A DNA stretch of 64,000 nucleotides from Salipiger profundus (GTDB lineage Bacteria; Pseudomonadota; Alphaproteobacteria; Rhodobacterales; Rhodobacteraceae): positions 2,187,501 to 2,251,500 of the forward strand of contig NZ_CP014796.1 of assembly GCF_001969385.1 (NCBI RefSeq). The letters are read 5' to 3'. Positions 35,473 to 44,372 of this stretch are shown piece by piece. A program made the position numbers and the translations under genes. Numbering within the stretch: position 1 is the first letter of the stretch; each line of letters opens with the position of its first letter. The notes beneath the pieces were generated by a model. That model made no database searches, was not told the DNA's origin, and saw only the letters and a program-made list of their open reading frames with translations.

Positions 35473-35958
35473 ATGCCCGCTTCGACGAAAGAATCCACCA
35501 TGGAACCGGACGAGATCGACCGCCGCATCCTGCGCGTCCTGCAGAAGCAGGGGCGGATGTCTAACGCCGAGTTGTCGGAACAGGTAAACCTGTCGCCCTC
35601 GGCCTGTCACCGGCGGGTGCAGCGGCTCGAGGCCGAGGGGTTCATCCGTGGCTACGTCGCGCTGCTCGATGCGCGCCGGATGAACATGCCCACCACCGTC
35701 TTCGTCGAGATCACCCTGAGCGCGCAGGCCGACGAGGTGCTCGAGGCCTTCGAAAAGGCCGTGGCGCTGGTGCCGGACGTGCTCGAATGCCACCTCATGG
35801 CGGGCAACGCCGACTACATCCTCAAGGTCGTCGCCGAGGATACCGAGGATTTCGCGCGCATCCACCGCCAGTATCTCACCCGGTTGCCGGGGGTGGCGCA
35901 GATGCAGTCGAGCTTTGCCCTGCGCACCGTCTTCAAGACCACCGCGCTGCCGGTCTGA
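35473..35958 (+). CDS. Lrp/AsnC-family regulator, probable regulator of ald
   Basis: 161 aa from the ATG at 35473, which has AGGA ten bases upstream; the ATG at 35500 (152 aa, MEPDEIDRRIL) is a fair alternative. The HTH is in ILRVLQKQGRMSNAELSEQV and SPSACHRRVQRLEAEGFI. The ligand-binding RAM domain follows with VPDVLECHLMAGNADYILKV. Divergence from ald suggests it senses alanine or leucine and controls that gene. It ends 62 bases before the large palindromic operator. Confidence 0.88.
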   Translation: MPASTKESTMEPDEIDRRILRVLQKQGRMSNAELSEQVNLSPSACHRRVQRLEAEGFIRGYVALLDARRMNMPTTVFVEITLSAQADEVLEAFEKAVALVPDVLECHLMAGNADYILKVVAEDTEDFARIHRQYLTRLPGVAQMQSSFALRTVFKTTALPV

Positions 35959-36020
35959 ACTGCCCCGGCACACCCGTTCTGCGCCGTGCTGTCGCGGCGT
36001 AAAGGGTCCGCTTGCGCCGG

Positions 36021-36059
36021 TTTCAAATGTCTGACATATCAAATGTCAGACATTTGAAA
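36021..36059. promoter_or_regulatory. 39-bp perfect palindrome, candidate GntR (FCD)-type double operator
   Basis: Two 17-base arms (TTTCAAATGTCTGACAT and its exact complement) around ATCAA. Each arm contains an inner palindrome: ATGTCTGACAT at 36027-36037 and ATGTCAGACAT at 36043-36053, centres 16 bases apart. TGTCnGACA is the kind of site bound by GntR-family FadR-like regulators. It ends 22 bases before the GMC oxidoreductase start, where a bound repressor would block transcription. No GntR gene is in the window. There is no T tract, so it is not a classic terminator. Confidence 0.65.
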
Positions 36060-36081
36060 TCGGGTTGCCGGAGGGGGAGTC

Positions 36082-37662
36082 ATGTCCTGGGATCACGTCA
36101 TCATCGGTGCGGGCAGCGCGGGCTGCGTGCTGGCCAAGCGGCTGGCCGAGGGAGGCCGCCGCGTGCTGCTGCTCGAGGCCGGCGGGCGCGACACCTACCA
36201 CTGGATCCATGTGCCCATGGGGTATCTCTACTGCATCGACAACCCGCGGACCGACTGGTGCTACCGCACCGCGCCCGACGCGGGGCTCAACGGCCGCTCG
36301 CTGATCTACCCGCGCGGCAAGGTGCTGGGCGGATGCTCCTCGATCAACGGCATGCTCTACCTGCGCGGGCAGGCGGCGGATTACGACGGCTGGAGGCAGA
36401 TGGGCCTCGCCGGCTGGGGCTGGGACGACGTGCTGCCGTATTTCCGGAAGTCCGAGGATTTCGTCGAGGGCGAAAGCGAACACCATGGCGCGGGCGGCGA
36501 GTGGCGGGTCGAGAACCAGCGCCTGCACTGGCCGGTGCTCGACGACTGGCGCGATGCCGCCGCCGAGGCCGGCATCCCCAAGGTCGATGACTTCAACACC
36601 GGCGACAACGAGGGCGTCAGCTACTTCCGGGTCAACCAGCGCAACGGCTGGCGGATGAACACCGCAAAGGCCTTCCTGCGCACCACCGACAGCGAGAACC
36701 TGCGCGTCGAGACCCACGCGCATGTGCTGGGCCTGATCTTCGAGGGCCGCAAGGTTGTCGGCGTGCGCTACGAGCAGGGCGGGCAGACCCGCGAGGCCCG
36801 CTCGGGCGGCGATGTCATCCTGTCGGCGGGCGCGGTGAACTCGCCGCATCTGCTCCAGCTGTCGGGCATCGGCCCGGCAGAGATCCTGCGCGAGCAGGGC
36901 ATCGAGGTGGCGCATGACGCGCCCGGTGTCGGCGGCAACCTGCAGGACCACCTGCAACTGCGCTGCTCGTGGCGGCTCACCGGCGCGAAAACGCTGAACC
37001 AGCTCGCCAACTCGCTGCTGGGGAAGATGGCGATCGGGCTGGAATACGTGGCGCGGCGCTCGGGCCCGATGTCGATGGCGCCCTCGCAGCTCGGCGCCTT
37101 CGCCAAGTCGCGCGAGGGGCTCGAGACCGCGGACGTGGAATTCCACGTGCAACCGCTGTCGCTCGACGCCTTCGGCTCGCCGCTGCACAAGTATCCGGCC
37201 ATCACCGCGAGTGTCTGCAACCTGCGCCCGGAAAGCCGCGGCACCGTGCGCCTTGCCTCGAACGACCCGAAAGAGGCCCCGGTGATCGCGCCGAACTACC
37301 TCTCGACGGAAGGCGACCGGCGCGTGGCGGTGGACAGCATCAAGCTTTCGCGCCGGGTCATGGCGCAGCAGGCGATGGCGAAATACGCGCCCGAAGAGAT
37401 CAAGCCGGGCCCGGCGTATCAGAGCGACGAGGAGCTCGCGCAGGCGGCCGGTGACGTCGGCACGACGATCTTCCACCCGGTCGGCACGGTCCGCATGGGC
37501 GCCGACGACGCGGCGCCGCTCGACGCGGAACTCCGGATGCGCGGCATCGGCGGCCTGCGGGTGGTGGATGCAAGCGTGATGCCGCGGATCGTCAGCGGCA
37601 ACACCAACTCGCCCACGATCATGATCGCCGAAAAGGCCGCCGACATGATCCTCCGCGCCTGA
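36082..37662 (+). CDS. GMC-family FAD oxidoreductase (choline/alcohol dehydrogenase type)
   Basis: 526 aa with GGAGGGGG before the ATG. FAD-binding GAGSAGCVLAKRL starts at residue 10, with the Glu of LLLEAGG ending the dinucleotide fold. GMC signature 1 is in PRGKVLGGCSSINGMLYLRG and signature 2 in SAGAVNSPHLLQLSGIG. Active-site His is in TIFHPVGTVRMG (about 463) and the Asn in GNTNSPTIM. It oxidises an alcohol to an aldehyde; substrate unknown. Not enough is seen to call it BetA. The operator at 36021 suggests induction by a specific substrate. Confidence 0.88.
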   Translation: MSWDHVIIGAGSAGCVLAKRLAEGGRRVLLLEAGGRDTYHWIHVPMGYLYCIDNPRTDWCYRTAPDAGLNGRSLIYPRGKVLGGCSSINGMLYLRGQAADYDGWRQMGLAGWGWDDVLPYFRKSEDFVEGESEHHGAGGEWRVENQRLHWPVLDDWRDAAAEAGIPKVDDFNTGDNEGVSYFRVNQRNGWRMNTAKAFLRTTDSENLRVETHAHVLGLIFEGRKVVGVRYEQGGQTREARSGGDVILSAGAVNSPHLLQLSGIGPAEILREQGIEVAHDAPGVGGNLQDHLQLRCSWRLTGAKTLNQLANSLLGKMAIGLEYVARRSGPMSMAPSQLGAFAKSREGLETADVEFHVQPLSLDAFGSPLHKYPAITASVCNLRPESRGTVRLASNDPKEAPVIAPNYLSTEGDRRVAVDSIKLSRRVMAQQAMAKYAPEEIKPGPAYQSDEELAQAAGDVGTTIFHPVGTVRMGADDAAPLDAELRMRGIGGLRVVDASVMPRIVSGNTNSPTIMIAEKAADMILRA

Positions 37663-37688
37663 GGCGTCCGCAACCGGACACCCTCCGC

Positions 37689-37747
37689 CCTTCTTCTCTT
37701 TCCAAATACCCTCGGGGGGAGCCGAAGGCGGGGGGCAGAGCCCCCTC
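37689..37747 (+). repeat. Dispersed intergenic repeat, copy 4 (shortened)
   Basis: Starts CCTTCTTCTCTTTCCAAATA, then CCCTCGGGGGG, and ends GGGGGCAGAGCCCCCT. The central GC inverted repeat of the other copies is missing, replaced by AGCCGAAGGC. Located between the convergent GMC oxidoreductase and ccoS genes. Confidence 0.72.
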
Positions 37748-37770
37748 ACACCCTCGCGGCCAGCCGCGCC

Positions 37771-37932
37771 TCAGTCCTGCTTCGGCGCGTCGTCGTACTG
37801 CCCCGAGAGAATGCGCTGCGCGTTGCCCTCGGGATCGTCGTATTGCTTCGTCTTCACCGTCAGGATGAAGAACACCAGTCCCATACCGCCGAGAAACAGC
37901 GAGATCGGGATCAGGTAGAGCAGGATATTCAT
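37771..37932 (-). CDS. ccoS: Cbb3-type oxidase assembly protein CcoS
   Basis: 53 aa: one helix (residues about 4-25), then KTKQYDDPEGNAQRILSGQY, the known CcoS pattern, ending DDAPKQD. CcoS is needed for fitting cofactors (heme b and copper) into CcoN. It starts four bases after the ccoI stop and is the last gene of ccoGHIS. Confidence 0.93.
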   Translation of the reverse strand: MNILLYLIPISLFLGGMGLVFFILTVKTKQYDDPEGNAQRILSGQYDDAPKQD

Positions 37933-37936
37933 CGGA

Positions 37937-40123
37937 TCACCTCAGTCTCAGCGCGTTCAGCGAAACGGTAATCGACGAGGCCGACATGGCCAATGCGGCG
38001 ATCAGCGGCGAGCACAATCCCGCGATGGCGAGCGGCACGGCGATGACGTTGTACCACGTCGCGATACCGAAGTTCTCGCGGATGCGCTTCGTTGCGCGGC
38101 GCGCGGTGGCGATGGCCTCCGGCAGCGGTGCGAGCGCGTTGCCCAGAAGCACGATGTCCGACGCGACCCGCGCCGCGTCGAGCGCCGAGGCGGGCGAGAT
38201 CGACACATGCGCTGCCGCCAGCGCGGCGGTATCGTTGAGCCCGTCGCCGACCATCAGCACCTTTGCACCATCGTCGGACAGGGCCCTGATCCGTGTCGCC
38301 TTGTCCTGCGGCAGCGCCTCGGCGATCCATTGCGGAATGGCCAGCCGCCGCGCCAGCGCCTCGACCGCCGCCGTGGTGTCGCCCGACATCAGGATCACCC
38401 GCTTGCCGGCTTCGACGAGACCGCGCACGGCCTCTTCAGCGCCGTCGCGCAGGCTGTCGGTGAAGGTGAACGCCTGCGCCGGGCCGTCGCCGACCTGCAG
38501 CCAGGCCGACGTCAGCTCGGACTGGCCGCCGCCGGTCCAGGCGGCACGGCCCAGCCGCACGGTGCGGTCGCGCCACCTGCCTTGCGTGCCATGGCCGGGC
38601 ACCTCGGTGATGTCCTCGACCTCGGCGCGCGCGAGGCCGGCCTCGCGCAGCGCGGCGGTCAGCGCCACCGAGAGCGGGTGCGCCGAGCCCTCGGCAAGCG
38701 CCAGCGCGATCTGCAGGTCGGCACGGGTGAAATCGTCGATGTTGGTGACCTGCGGCGTGCCCGAGGTGAGCGTGCCGGTCTTGTCGAAGACCACGGTGTC
38801 GACCTCGGCGAGCCGTTCGAGCGCGGTCGCGTCCTTGATCAGCAGGCCCTTCCGGAACAGCCGCCCCGAGGCGGCGGTGGTCACCGCCGGCACCGCGAGG
38901 CCGAGCGCGCAGGGGCAGGTGATGATGAGCACGGCCGCCGCGATGTTCAGCGCGACGCGGAAGTCGGCGGTGTAGAGAAACCAGCCGATGAAGGCGAGCG
39001 CCGACAGGATGTGGACGCCGGGCGCGTAGAGCTTCGCGGCCTTGTCGGCGAGCGGTGTGTAGTTGGCGCGGCCCGATTCCGCCACGGCCACGAGATCGGC
39101 CATGCGATGCAGCGAGGTCTCACGGCCGACGGCGGTGGCGCGGACCACGAGCGGCCCGGTCAGGTTGACCTCGCCGGCGCTCACGCGGGTGCCGGGGGCG
39201 GCGTAGACGGGCAGCGTCTCGCCGGTCAGCAGCGAGCGGTCGAGTTCGGAGTGTCCTTCGGTGATCTCGCCATCGACCGGCATCCGGCCGCCGGGGCGAA
39301 CACGGAGCAGGTCGCCGACGGCAAGTTCCGCGACCGAGACCTGCTCTTCGCCCTCGGCGGTCAGGCGCCAGGCGCGCGGCACCTCGAGCGCGGCCAGTTC
39401 CTCGGCGGCCGAGCGCGCGATGGAACGGGTGCGATGGTCGAGGTAGCGCCCGGTCAGCAGGAAGAAGGTCAGCGCGATGGCGGCATCGAAATAGGCGTGT
39501 TCGCCCGACAGCGCGGTTTCCCACAGCGAGGTCACGACCGCGAGCAGGATCGCGAGCGAGATCGGCACGTCCATGTTGAGCCGCCCGGCCTTGAGCGCCG
39601 ACCAGGCGTTGCGGAAGAAGATCTGCCCCGAGAAGGCGATGGTCGGCAGGGTGATCGCCGCCGAGATCCAGTGGAACATGTCGCGGGTCGGCCCCTCGGC
39701 GCCGGACCAGACCGAGATCGACAGCAGCATGACGTTCATCATGGCGAAGCCCGCCACGGCGAGCCGCATCAGCAGGTCGCGGCCCGCCTTGTCGGTCTGC
39801 GTGGCCGACAGCGCGCCGGTGTCGAGCTCATGCGCCTCGTAGCCCGCGCCGGTGACCACCGGGATCAGATCCGCCGCCGTGAGGCCGGCGTCGGCCTCGA
39901 TGCTCACCCGCTTCATGGTCAGGTTCACCCGCGCGGACTGCACGCCGGGCGTGCCGGCCAGCGCCTCTTCCACCGCGCGGATGCAGTTCGCGCAGTGGAT
40001 GGTGGGCAGCGAGAGCACGACGGTGCTGTCGGTGGGCTCCTGCGCCGCGGCCAGTGCCTCGGCGGCGGGGGCGGCGGAGCAGGCGGGGCAGGCCGAGGCC
40101 GGCGGACGCAGGGCGGCGGTCAT
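37937..40123 (-). CDS. ccoI: Copper-translocating P1B-type ATPase for cbb3 oxidase assembly
   Basis: 728 aa from the ATG at 40123. The N-terminus has a CPAC motif (about 13-16) and an HMA domain with HCANC. Further marks are actuator loop LLTGETLPV, the membrane metal site CPC (in ITCPCALGLAVPA), phosphorylation site DKTGTLT and hinge GDGLNDTAAL. CcoI/FixI exports copper to the periplasm for CcoN assembly. It overlaps nothing but lies only four bases from each neighbour in ccoGHIS. Confidence 0.94.
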   Translation of the reverse strand: MTAALRPPASACPACSAAPAAEALAAAQEPTDSTVVLSLPTIHCANCIRAVEEALAGTPGVQSARVNLTMKRVSIEADAGLTAADLIPVVTGAGYEAHELDTGALSATQTDKAGRDLLMRLAVAGFAMMNVMLLSISVWSGAEGPTRDMFHWISAAITLPTIAFSGQIFFRNAWSALKAGRLNMDVPISLAILLAVVTSLWETALSGEHAYFDAAIALTFFLLTGRYLDHRTRSIARSAAEELAALEVPRAWRLTAEGEEQVSVAELAVGDLLRVRPGGRMPVDGEITEGHSELDRSLLTGETLPVYAAPGTRVSAGEVNLTGPLVVRATAVGRETSLHRMADLVAVAESGRANYTPLADKAAKLYAPGVHILSALAFIGWFLYTADFRVALNIAAAVLIITCPCALGLAVPAVTTAASGRLFRKGLLIKDATALERLAEVDTVVFDKTGTLTSGTPQVTNIDDFTRADLQIALALAEGSAHPLSVALTAALREAGLARAEVEDITEVPGHGTQGRWRDRTVRLGRAAWTGGGQSELTSAWLQVGDGPAQAFTFTDSLRDGAEEAVRGLVEAGKRVILMSGDTTAAVEALARRLAIPQWIAEALPQDKATRIRALSDDGAKVLMVGDGLNDTAALAAAHVSISPASALDAARVASDIVLLGNALAPLPEAIATARRATKRIRENFGIATWYNVIAVPLAIAGLCSPLIAALAMSASSITVSLNALRLR

Positions 40124-40127
40124 CGGG

Positions 40128-40589
40128 TCATCCCTTGACGTAGAGTTCCAGGCGCTGCTGGAACGTCGTGCCGTCGAAGGCCTCGGCCTCGAGCCAGATG
40201 TTCCAGTAACCGGGGGCGAGATCGTCGGCGGCAAGATAGGCGCGCCCGTCGAACCGGAAATCCGGTGTGCGGTCGTCGCGCACGGTGGTGGTGCGCCCGA
40301 CCTTGGCGGTCAGCATCTTCGGCTGGACAGGGTAGCCCTTGGCGTCGGTGATCGCGAGCACGAGGCGCTCGCCGTCGTGGCTGGCCTCCACCGTCCAGCC
40401 AAGCGCCTCCTGCGCCTCGCGGCGGTCGTCGAAGGTCTGGCTTGCGATGTATGAGTTGTCGACCTCGAGCCCGGGGAAGGTGGCGACGGCGTTCCACGCC
40501 AGCGCGACGTTCACCCCGATGATGACGCCGAAGGCGCCGACGAAGATGGCCAGGACGTGCCAGCCGGTGAGCTTGAATTCGCGTGTCAT
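40128..40589 (-). CDS. ccoH: FixH-family cbb3 assembly protein
   Basis: 153 aa. One helix near the N-terminus (about 11-32) and a periplasmic beta-rich domain with NSYIASQTFDDRREAQ and a later DLAPGYWNIWLEAE. CcoH helps stabilise the oxidase during assembly. Its ATG overlaps the ccoG stop by one base (TGATG), so translation is coupled. Confidence 0.93.
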   Translation of the reverse strand: MTREFKLTGWHVLAIFVGAFGVIIGVNVALAWNAVATFPGLEVDNSYIASQTFDDRREAQEALGWTVEASHDGERLVLAITDAKGYPVQPKMLTAKVGRTTTVRDDRTPDFRFDGRAYLAADDLAPGYWNIWLEAEAFDGTTFQQRLELYVKG

Positions 40590-42022
40590 CAGTTGTCCCG
40601 TCCGTTGAAGACCGTTTCCTTTTCGGCGCTGTCGCCGGTCGTGGTGTCCTCGAGCCGCAGCGTGAAGTCGGTGCGCTCGGCCTGCGCCTCGGGGGTGCCG
40701 CCGGGGGCGGTCACGTAGACGCGTTGAAGATACGTTTCGTTGGCCGGCACGTCGACGACAAGGTCGTCTTCGCCTTCGAGCGAGATCAGCAGTGCCGGGT
40801 TGTCGGTGATCGACAGCGCGTAGGGCCGGTCCTCGCCGTGCTTGTTGCGCAGCCGCACGTCGTAGGTGTTGCGGATCGAACCGTCGGAGAGCACCACGAA
40901 GGTGGGGTTACGCACCGGCGCCACGGTCATCTCGACCTCGGGGCGCAGGAACAGGGCGACGAGCAGGCCGACGCCCACCAGCGACCACAGCGCCGTGTAG
41001 AGGATCACGCGCGGGCGGAAGACGTGCTTCCAGACCGGACGGGGCGCGTGGCCCTCGCGTTCGCGGGTCTCGTCGGACAGTGCGAGGTAGTCGATCAGCC
41101 CGCGCGGCTTGCCGATCTTGTCCATGACATCGTCACAGGCGTCGATGCAGAGCGCGCAGGTGATGCAGGCCATCTGCTGGCCGTCACGGATGTCGATGCC
41201 GGTGGGGCAGACGTTGACGCAGGCGCGGCAGTCGATGCAGTCGCCGAGGTTCTCGGCACCGGGGCCCTTGCGGTGCTTGCCACGCGGCTCGCCGCGCCAT
41301 TCGCGGTAGCCGACCGTCAGCGTGTCCTCGTCCATCATTGCCGCCTGGATCCGCGGCCACGGGCAGGCGTAGATGCAGATCTGTTCGCGTGCGAAGCCGC
41401 CGAAGGCAAAGGTCGTGCCGGTCAGCACGAGGATGGTGGTATAGGCCACCGGGTGCGCCTGCCCGGTCACGAGGTTGACCAGCAGGGTCGGGGCGTCGGT
41501 GAAGTAGAACACCCAGGCGCCGCCGGTGAACAGCGCGATCAGGAACCACGCCACCCACTTGGTGATCCGCAGGCGGATCTTGCGGGCGTCGAGCTTCTTC
41601 TGGCGGTGCAGGCGGAGGCGGGCGTTGCGGTCGCCCTCGATCCAGCGCTCGACGAGGATGAAGAGATCGGTCCAGACGGTCTGCGGGCAGGCATAACCGC
41701 ACCAGACCCGTCCGAGCGCCGAGGTGAAGAGGAACAGCCCGAGCCCCGCCATCACGAGCAGGCCAGCGACGAAGTAGAACTCGTGCGGCCAGATCTCGAT
41801 CCAGAAGAAGAAGAACCGGCGGTCGGCAAGGTCGAGCAGCACCGCCTGGTCGGGCAGGGCCGGCCCGCGATCCCAGCGCAGCCACGGCGTGATGTAGTAG
41901 ATGCCCAGCATGACCGCCATCAGCACCCACTTGAGATTGCGGAATTTCCCGCTCACGCGGCGCGGAAAGATCGGCTCGCGCGCTTCATAGAGGGAAGGGG
42001 CGGAAGGTTGGGTATCGGCCAC
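40589..42022 (-). CDS. ccoG: Cbb3 assembly iron-sulfur membrane protein CcoG (FixG/RdxA)
   Basis: 477 aa from a GTG at 42022, with GGAG nine bases upstream; the ATG-led longer frame runs into the LysR gene. About five helices. Ferredoxin-type cysteines lie in DCIDCRACVNVCPTG and ACITCALCIDACD, giving two 4Fe-4S clusters; CGYACPQT and CIYACPWPRIQ are further conserved cysteines. A C-terminal IG-like domain follows the last helix. CcoG is thought to reduce copper for delivery to CcoN. First gene of ccoGHIS. Confidence 0.94.
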   Translation of the reverse strand: MADTQPSAPSLYEAREPIFPRRVSGKFRNLKWVLMAVMLGIYYITPWLRWDRGPALPDQAVLLDLADRRFFFFWIEIWPHEFYFVAGLLVMAGLGLFLFTSALGRVWCGYACPQTVWTDLFILVERWIEGDRNARLRLHRQKKLDARKIRLRITKWVAWFLIALFTGGAWVFYFTDAPTLLVNLVTGQAHPVAYTTILVLTGTTFAFGGFAREQICIYACPWPRIQAAMMDEDTLTVGYREWRGEPRGKHRKGPGAENLGDCIDCRACVNVCPTGIDIRDGQQMACITCALCIDACDDVMDKIGKPRGLIDYLALSDETREREGHAPRPVWKHVFRPRVILYTALWSLVGVGLLVALFLRPEVEMTVAPVRNPTFVVLSDGSIRNTYDVRLRNKHGEDRPYALSITDNPALLISLEGEDDLVVDVPANETYLQRVYVTAPGGTPEAQAERTDFTLRLEDTTTGDSAEKETVFNGRDN

Positions 42023-42088
42023 GGGGAATCGCTCCGGTCTCGGTTTGCCTGTTTGGGCTCCTTTTCGCGCCGCGGCCGGGTCGGAACC

Positions 42089-42102
42089 TTGACCTGCATC
42101 AA
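42089..42102. promoter_or_regulatory. FNR/FnrL box upstream of ccoG
   Basis: TTGACctgcATCAA, one base from consensus, 67 bases before the ccoG start and four bases past the stop of the LysR gene. It would let FnrL switch on ccoGHIS at low oxygen. Confidence 0.7.
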
Positions 42103-42105
42103 TAA

Positions 42106-42993
42106 TTACATCCCCGATGAAGCTTTTGCCGCCTCCCGCCGAAGCCATGAAACGAAGTGTCGCAGGGGCGGACGCATCACGCCGGGCCGGGTCACGAGGT
42201 AGTAGCCTTTCTTGCGGCGGTCCTCGAACAGCAGCCGCACCCGGCCGGCTGCGATGTCGGGTTCGACGAAGAGCCTCGCGGTGATCGCCACGCCCTGACC
42301 CTGCCGCGCGGCCTCGATCATCAGGTTGCCCGGCATCGCGGTCAGTCCGTGCTTGCGGTCCTGGCTGACACCATGTTCGGCGAACCACTCGGTCGCCTCG
42401 TTGGTCCCGAGTTCCTGCAGCCACGGGAAAGGCCGCAGGTCGGCGGGCGAGCGGATCTCGTGCTCTCCGACAAGCGTGGTCGCGGCGACCACGACGATCG
42501 GCGACTCCACGAGCAGGGCGCTCTCGACCCCCGTCCAGTCGCCGTTGCCGTAGCGGATCGCCACGTCGAGCCCGCCGGGTTCGAGCTGTCGCACCGCCGC
42601 CGAGGGATCGAGCGTCAGGCTCACGTCGGGGTGGCGTGCGCGAAAGCTCGGAAGCCGTGGCATGAGCCATGTCGCGGCGAAGCCCGGCGTGGCCGAGATT
42701 TCGAGCGGACGGTCGGCATCGCGCCCGGTCAGCTCGTCGGTCATGTGGAGGATCGTGCCGAAACCCTCGGCCAGCGACGCCGCCAGCCGCTCGCCCTCGG
42801 GTGTGAGGCGCATCCGGCGGCCGCTCCGGTCGAGCAGGCTCACGCCCAGCCATGTCTCGAGGTTGCGGATCTGCTGGCTGATCGCCGCGTGGCTCACGTT
42901 GAGCGCCTGCCCGGCCTCGGCCACCGAGCCGCGATCGGCATAGGCGGCAAAGGCGCGCAGCGCCGAGAGGGGAGGGAGTGCGGACCAATCCAT
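42106..42993 (-). CDS. LysR-family regulator (GcvA-like)
   Basis: 295 aa. HTH in LSALRAFAAYADRGSVAEAG and VSHAAISQQIRNLETWLG, typical of GcvA/AmpR-type members, then a substrate domain with ISATPGFAATWLMPRL. It stands between ccoP and ccoG on the same strand and diverges from a 48-aa ORF 98 bases away. No enzyme gene is paired with it, so the short ORF is the most likely local target. It may be unrelated to the oxidase genes on either side. Confidence 0.87.
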   Translation of the reverse strand: MDWSALPPLSALRAFAAYADRGSVAEAGQALNVSHAAISQQIRNLETWLGVSLLDRSGRRMRLTPEGERLAASLAEGFGTILHMTDELTGRDADRPLEISATPGFAATWLMPRLPSFRARHPDVSLTLDPSAAVRQLEPGGLDVAIRYGNGDWTGVESALLVESPIVVVAATTLVGEHEIRSPADLRPFPWLQELGTNEATEWFAEHGVSQDRKHGLTAMPGNLMIEAARQGQGVAITARLFVEPDIAAGRVRLLFEDRRKKGYYLVTRPGVMRPPLRHFVSWLRREAAKASSGM

Positions 42994-43091
42994 GTCAGGT
43001 GAGCTTACATGTCGTCAGATTTCCTGACTCGCAGGAAAGGGGCCCGAAAGCGATATTGCAAGGGCAGAAGCGAACAGGAAGGAGATGACCC

Positions 43092-43238
43092 ATGCTCGGT
43101 ATCTACGCGAAAACTTTCATGACGGCGAGCCTTATGGAAAACACCCCCGCGCGCCGCGAGCGTCCCGTGGTGCCCGAGACCCGGATCGCCGGCACCCGCC
43201 GCAGGCCTGCCGGGCAGAAGTCGGAGCGGCGCGACTGA
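43092..43238 (+). CDS. 48-aa ORF divergent from the LysR gene
   Basis: ATG at 43092 with AGGAAGGAG about eight bases upstream, an excellent ribosome site. The product starts MLGIYAKTFMTASLMEN, a possible amphipathic helix, and then is very basic and Pro/Arg-rich (TRRRPAGQKSERRD). No family known to me. The ribosome site, the divergent regulator and lack of any other gene in 42994-43376 argue that it is real. It could be a LysR target. Confidence 0.5.
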   Translation: MLGIYAKTFMTASLMENTPARRERPVVPETRIAGTRRRPAGQKSERRD

Positions 43239-43375
43239 CGCCGGTGCCGGGTTTCGCCGCGTCCCCGAGCGAAAGATGCATGTTCCGTGATGTTTGGAGC
43301 GGTGCGGGCTTGATCGGCGTGCGCGGCGGCTCATATGCTGGCGCACCCTCATGTGATCCGGCTTTGGCCGGCACA

Positions 43376-43429
43376 GACAAAAAGACGCCGGTGCCCCTGG
43401 AAACGCGCGAACAGGATGGGGCACCGGCG
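43376..43429 (-). terminator. Rho-independent terminator of ccoNOQP
   Basis: Perfect 12-bp stem (CGCCGGTGCCCC / GGGGCACCGGCG) with a 20-base loop. On the minus strand it is followed by TCTTTTTGTC. It lies 45 bases past the ccoP stop. A smaller GGCCCG-type hairpin lies between it and ccoP. Confidence 0.75.
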
Positions 43430-43473
43430 CCGGCCTCCGGGCCTTGCGGCCCGAAGGTGTCTCTTGCGAGGGC

Positions 43474-44361
43474 TTACTCTTCCGAGGCTTCGCCCCCGCC
43501 CAGCCCGTGGACGTAGGTGACCACGGCGCGGATCTCGGCTTCGCTCAACTCGGCGCCGCCCATCGGGGGCATGACCCCGTAACGGGCGTTGTAGACGGTC
43601 TCGTGCAGCGTGTCGTAGTCGCCGCCGTAGAGCCAGATCGCGTCGGTCAGGTTCGGCGCGCCCTGGAAGCGGTCACCGGTACCGTCGGCGCCGTGGCAGG
43701 CCGAGCAGTTGAAGTCGAAGACCTCGGCCCCCGCCTCGGCCATGTCCGGCGACGGCGGTGTCTGCCCCGAGAGGCTCATCACGTAGTTCACGACCTGCTC
43801 GATCTCCTCGTTGCTGAGCAGACCGTCACGACCGAAGGCCGGCATCTGCGAGAAGCGGGCGTCGGGATCGTCCTCGTTCCGGATGCCGTGCGACACCGTG
43901 TAGTGGATGTCCTCCATCGTGCCGCCCCACAGCCAGTTGTCGTCGAGCAGGTTGGGGTAGCCCTTGGCCCCCGCGGCGCCCGAGCCGTGGCATTGCGCGC
44001 ACCAGGTGCGGAAGACCGCGGCGCCGGCGTTGTTGGCATAGGTGCCGAGCTCGGGGTCGTCGTTGATCGCGGTCAGCTCCACCGAGGCGAGCTGCTCGTT
44101 GATCGGCGCGAGGTCGGCCTCGTGCTGCTGGATGGCCTCTTCCACGTTGCCGCGGGTGGACCAGCCGAGCAGGCCGGCGGTGGCGGTCTTCACGCCCGGC
44201 CACGCCGGGTAGGCGATCGAGTAGCCGATGCCCCAGACGATGCAGGCGTAGAAGATCATCAGCCACCACTTGGGCAGGGGCTTGTTGTATTCCTCGATTC
44301 CGTCCCAGGAGTGGCCCGTGGTCTCGTATTCTTGGTGGTCGTTTTTCTTGTCGTCACTCAT
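43474..44361 (-). CDS. ccoP: Cbb3-type cytochrome c oxidase subunit III (diheme)
   Basis: 295 aa. N-terminal helix about 33-53 after a polar start with [17 protein letters not shown]. Two cytochrome c domains carry CAQCH (about 126) and CSACH (about 221), each followed by a Met ligand region (FSQMPAFG and YGVMPPMGG). CcoP passes electrons from periplasmic cytochromes to CcoO and CcoN. Last gene of ccoNOQP. Confidence 0.96.
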   Translation of the reverse strand: MSDDKKNDHQEYETTGHSWDGIEEYNKPLPKWWLMIFYACIVWGIGYSIAYPAWPGVKTATAGLLGWSTRGNVEEAIQQHEADLAPINEQLASVELTAINDDPELGTYANNAGAAVFRTWCAQCHGSGAAGAKGYPNLLDDNWLWGGTMEDIHYTVSHGIRNEDDPDARFSQMPAFGRDGLLSNEEIEQVVNYVMSLSGQTPPSPDMAEAGAEVFDFNCSACHGADGTGDRFQGAPNLTDAIWLYGGDYDTLHETVYNARYGVMPPMGGAELSEAEIRAVVTYVHGLGGGEASEE

Positions 44362-44372
44362 GTCCCGTGTCC

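Noticed and set aside
36021..36059. The large palindrome as terminator of the Lrp-type gene
   Set aside because: AT-rich stem with no T tract, nested operator-like symmetry and a place just before the GMC start fit a regulator site better.
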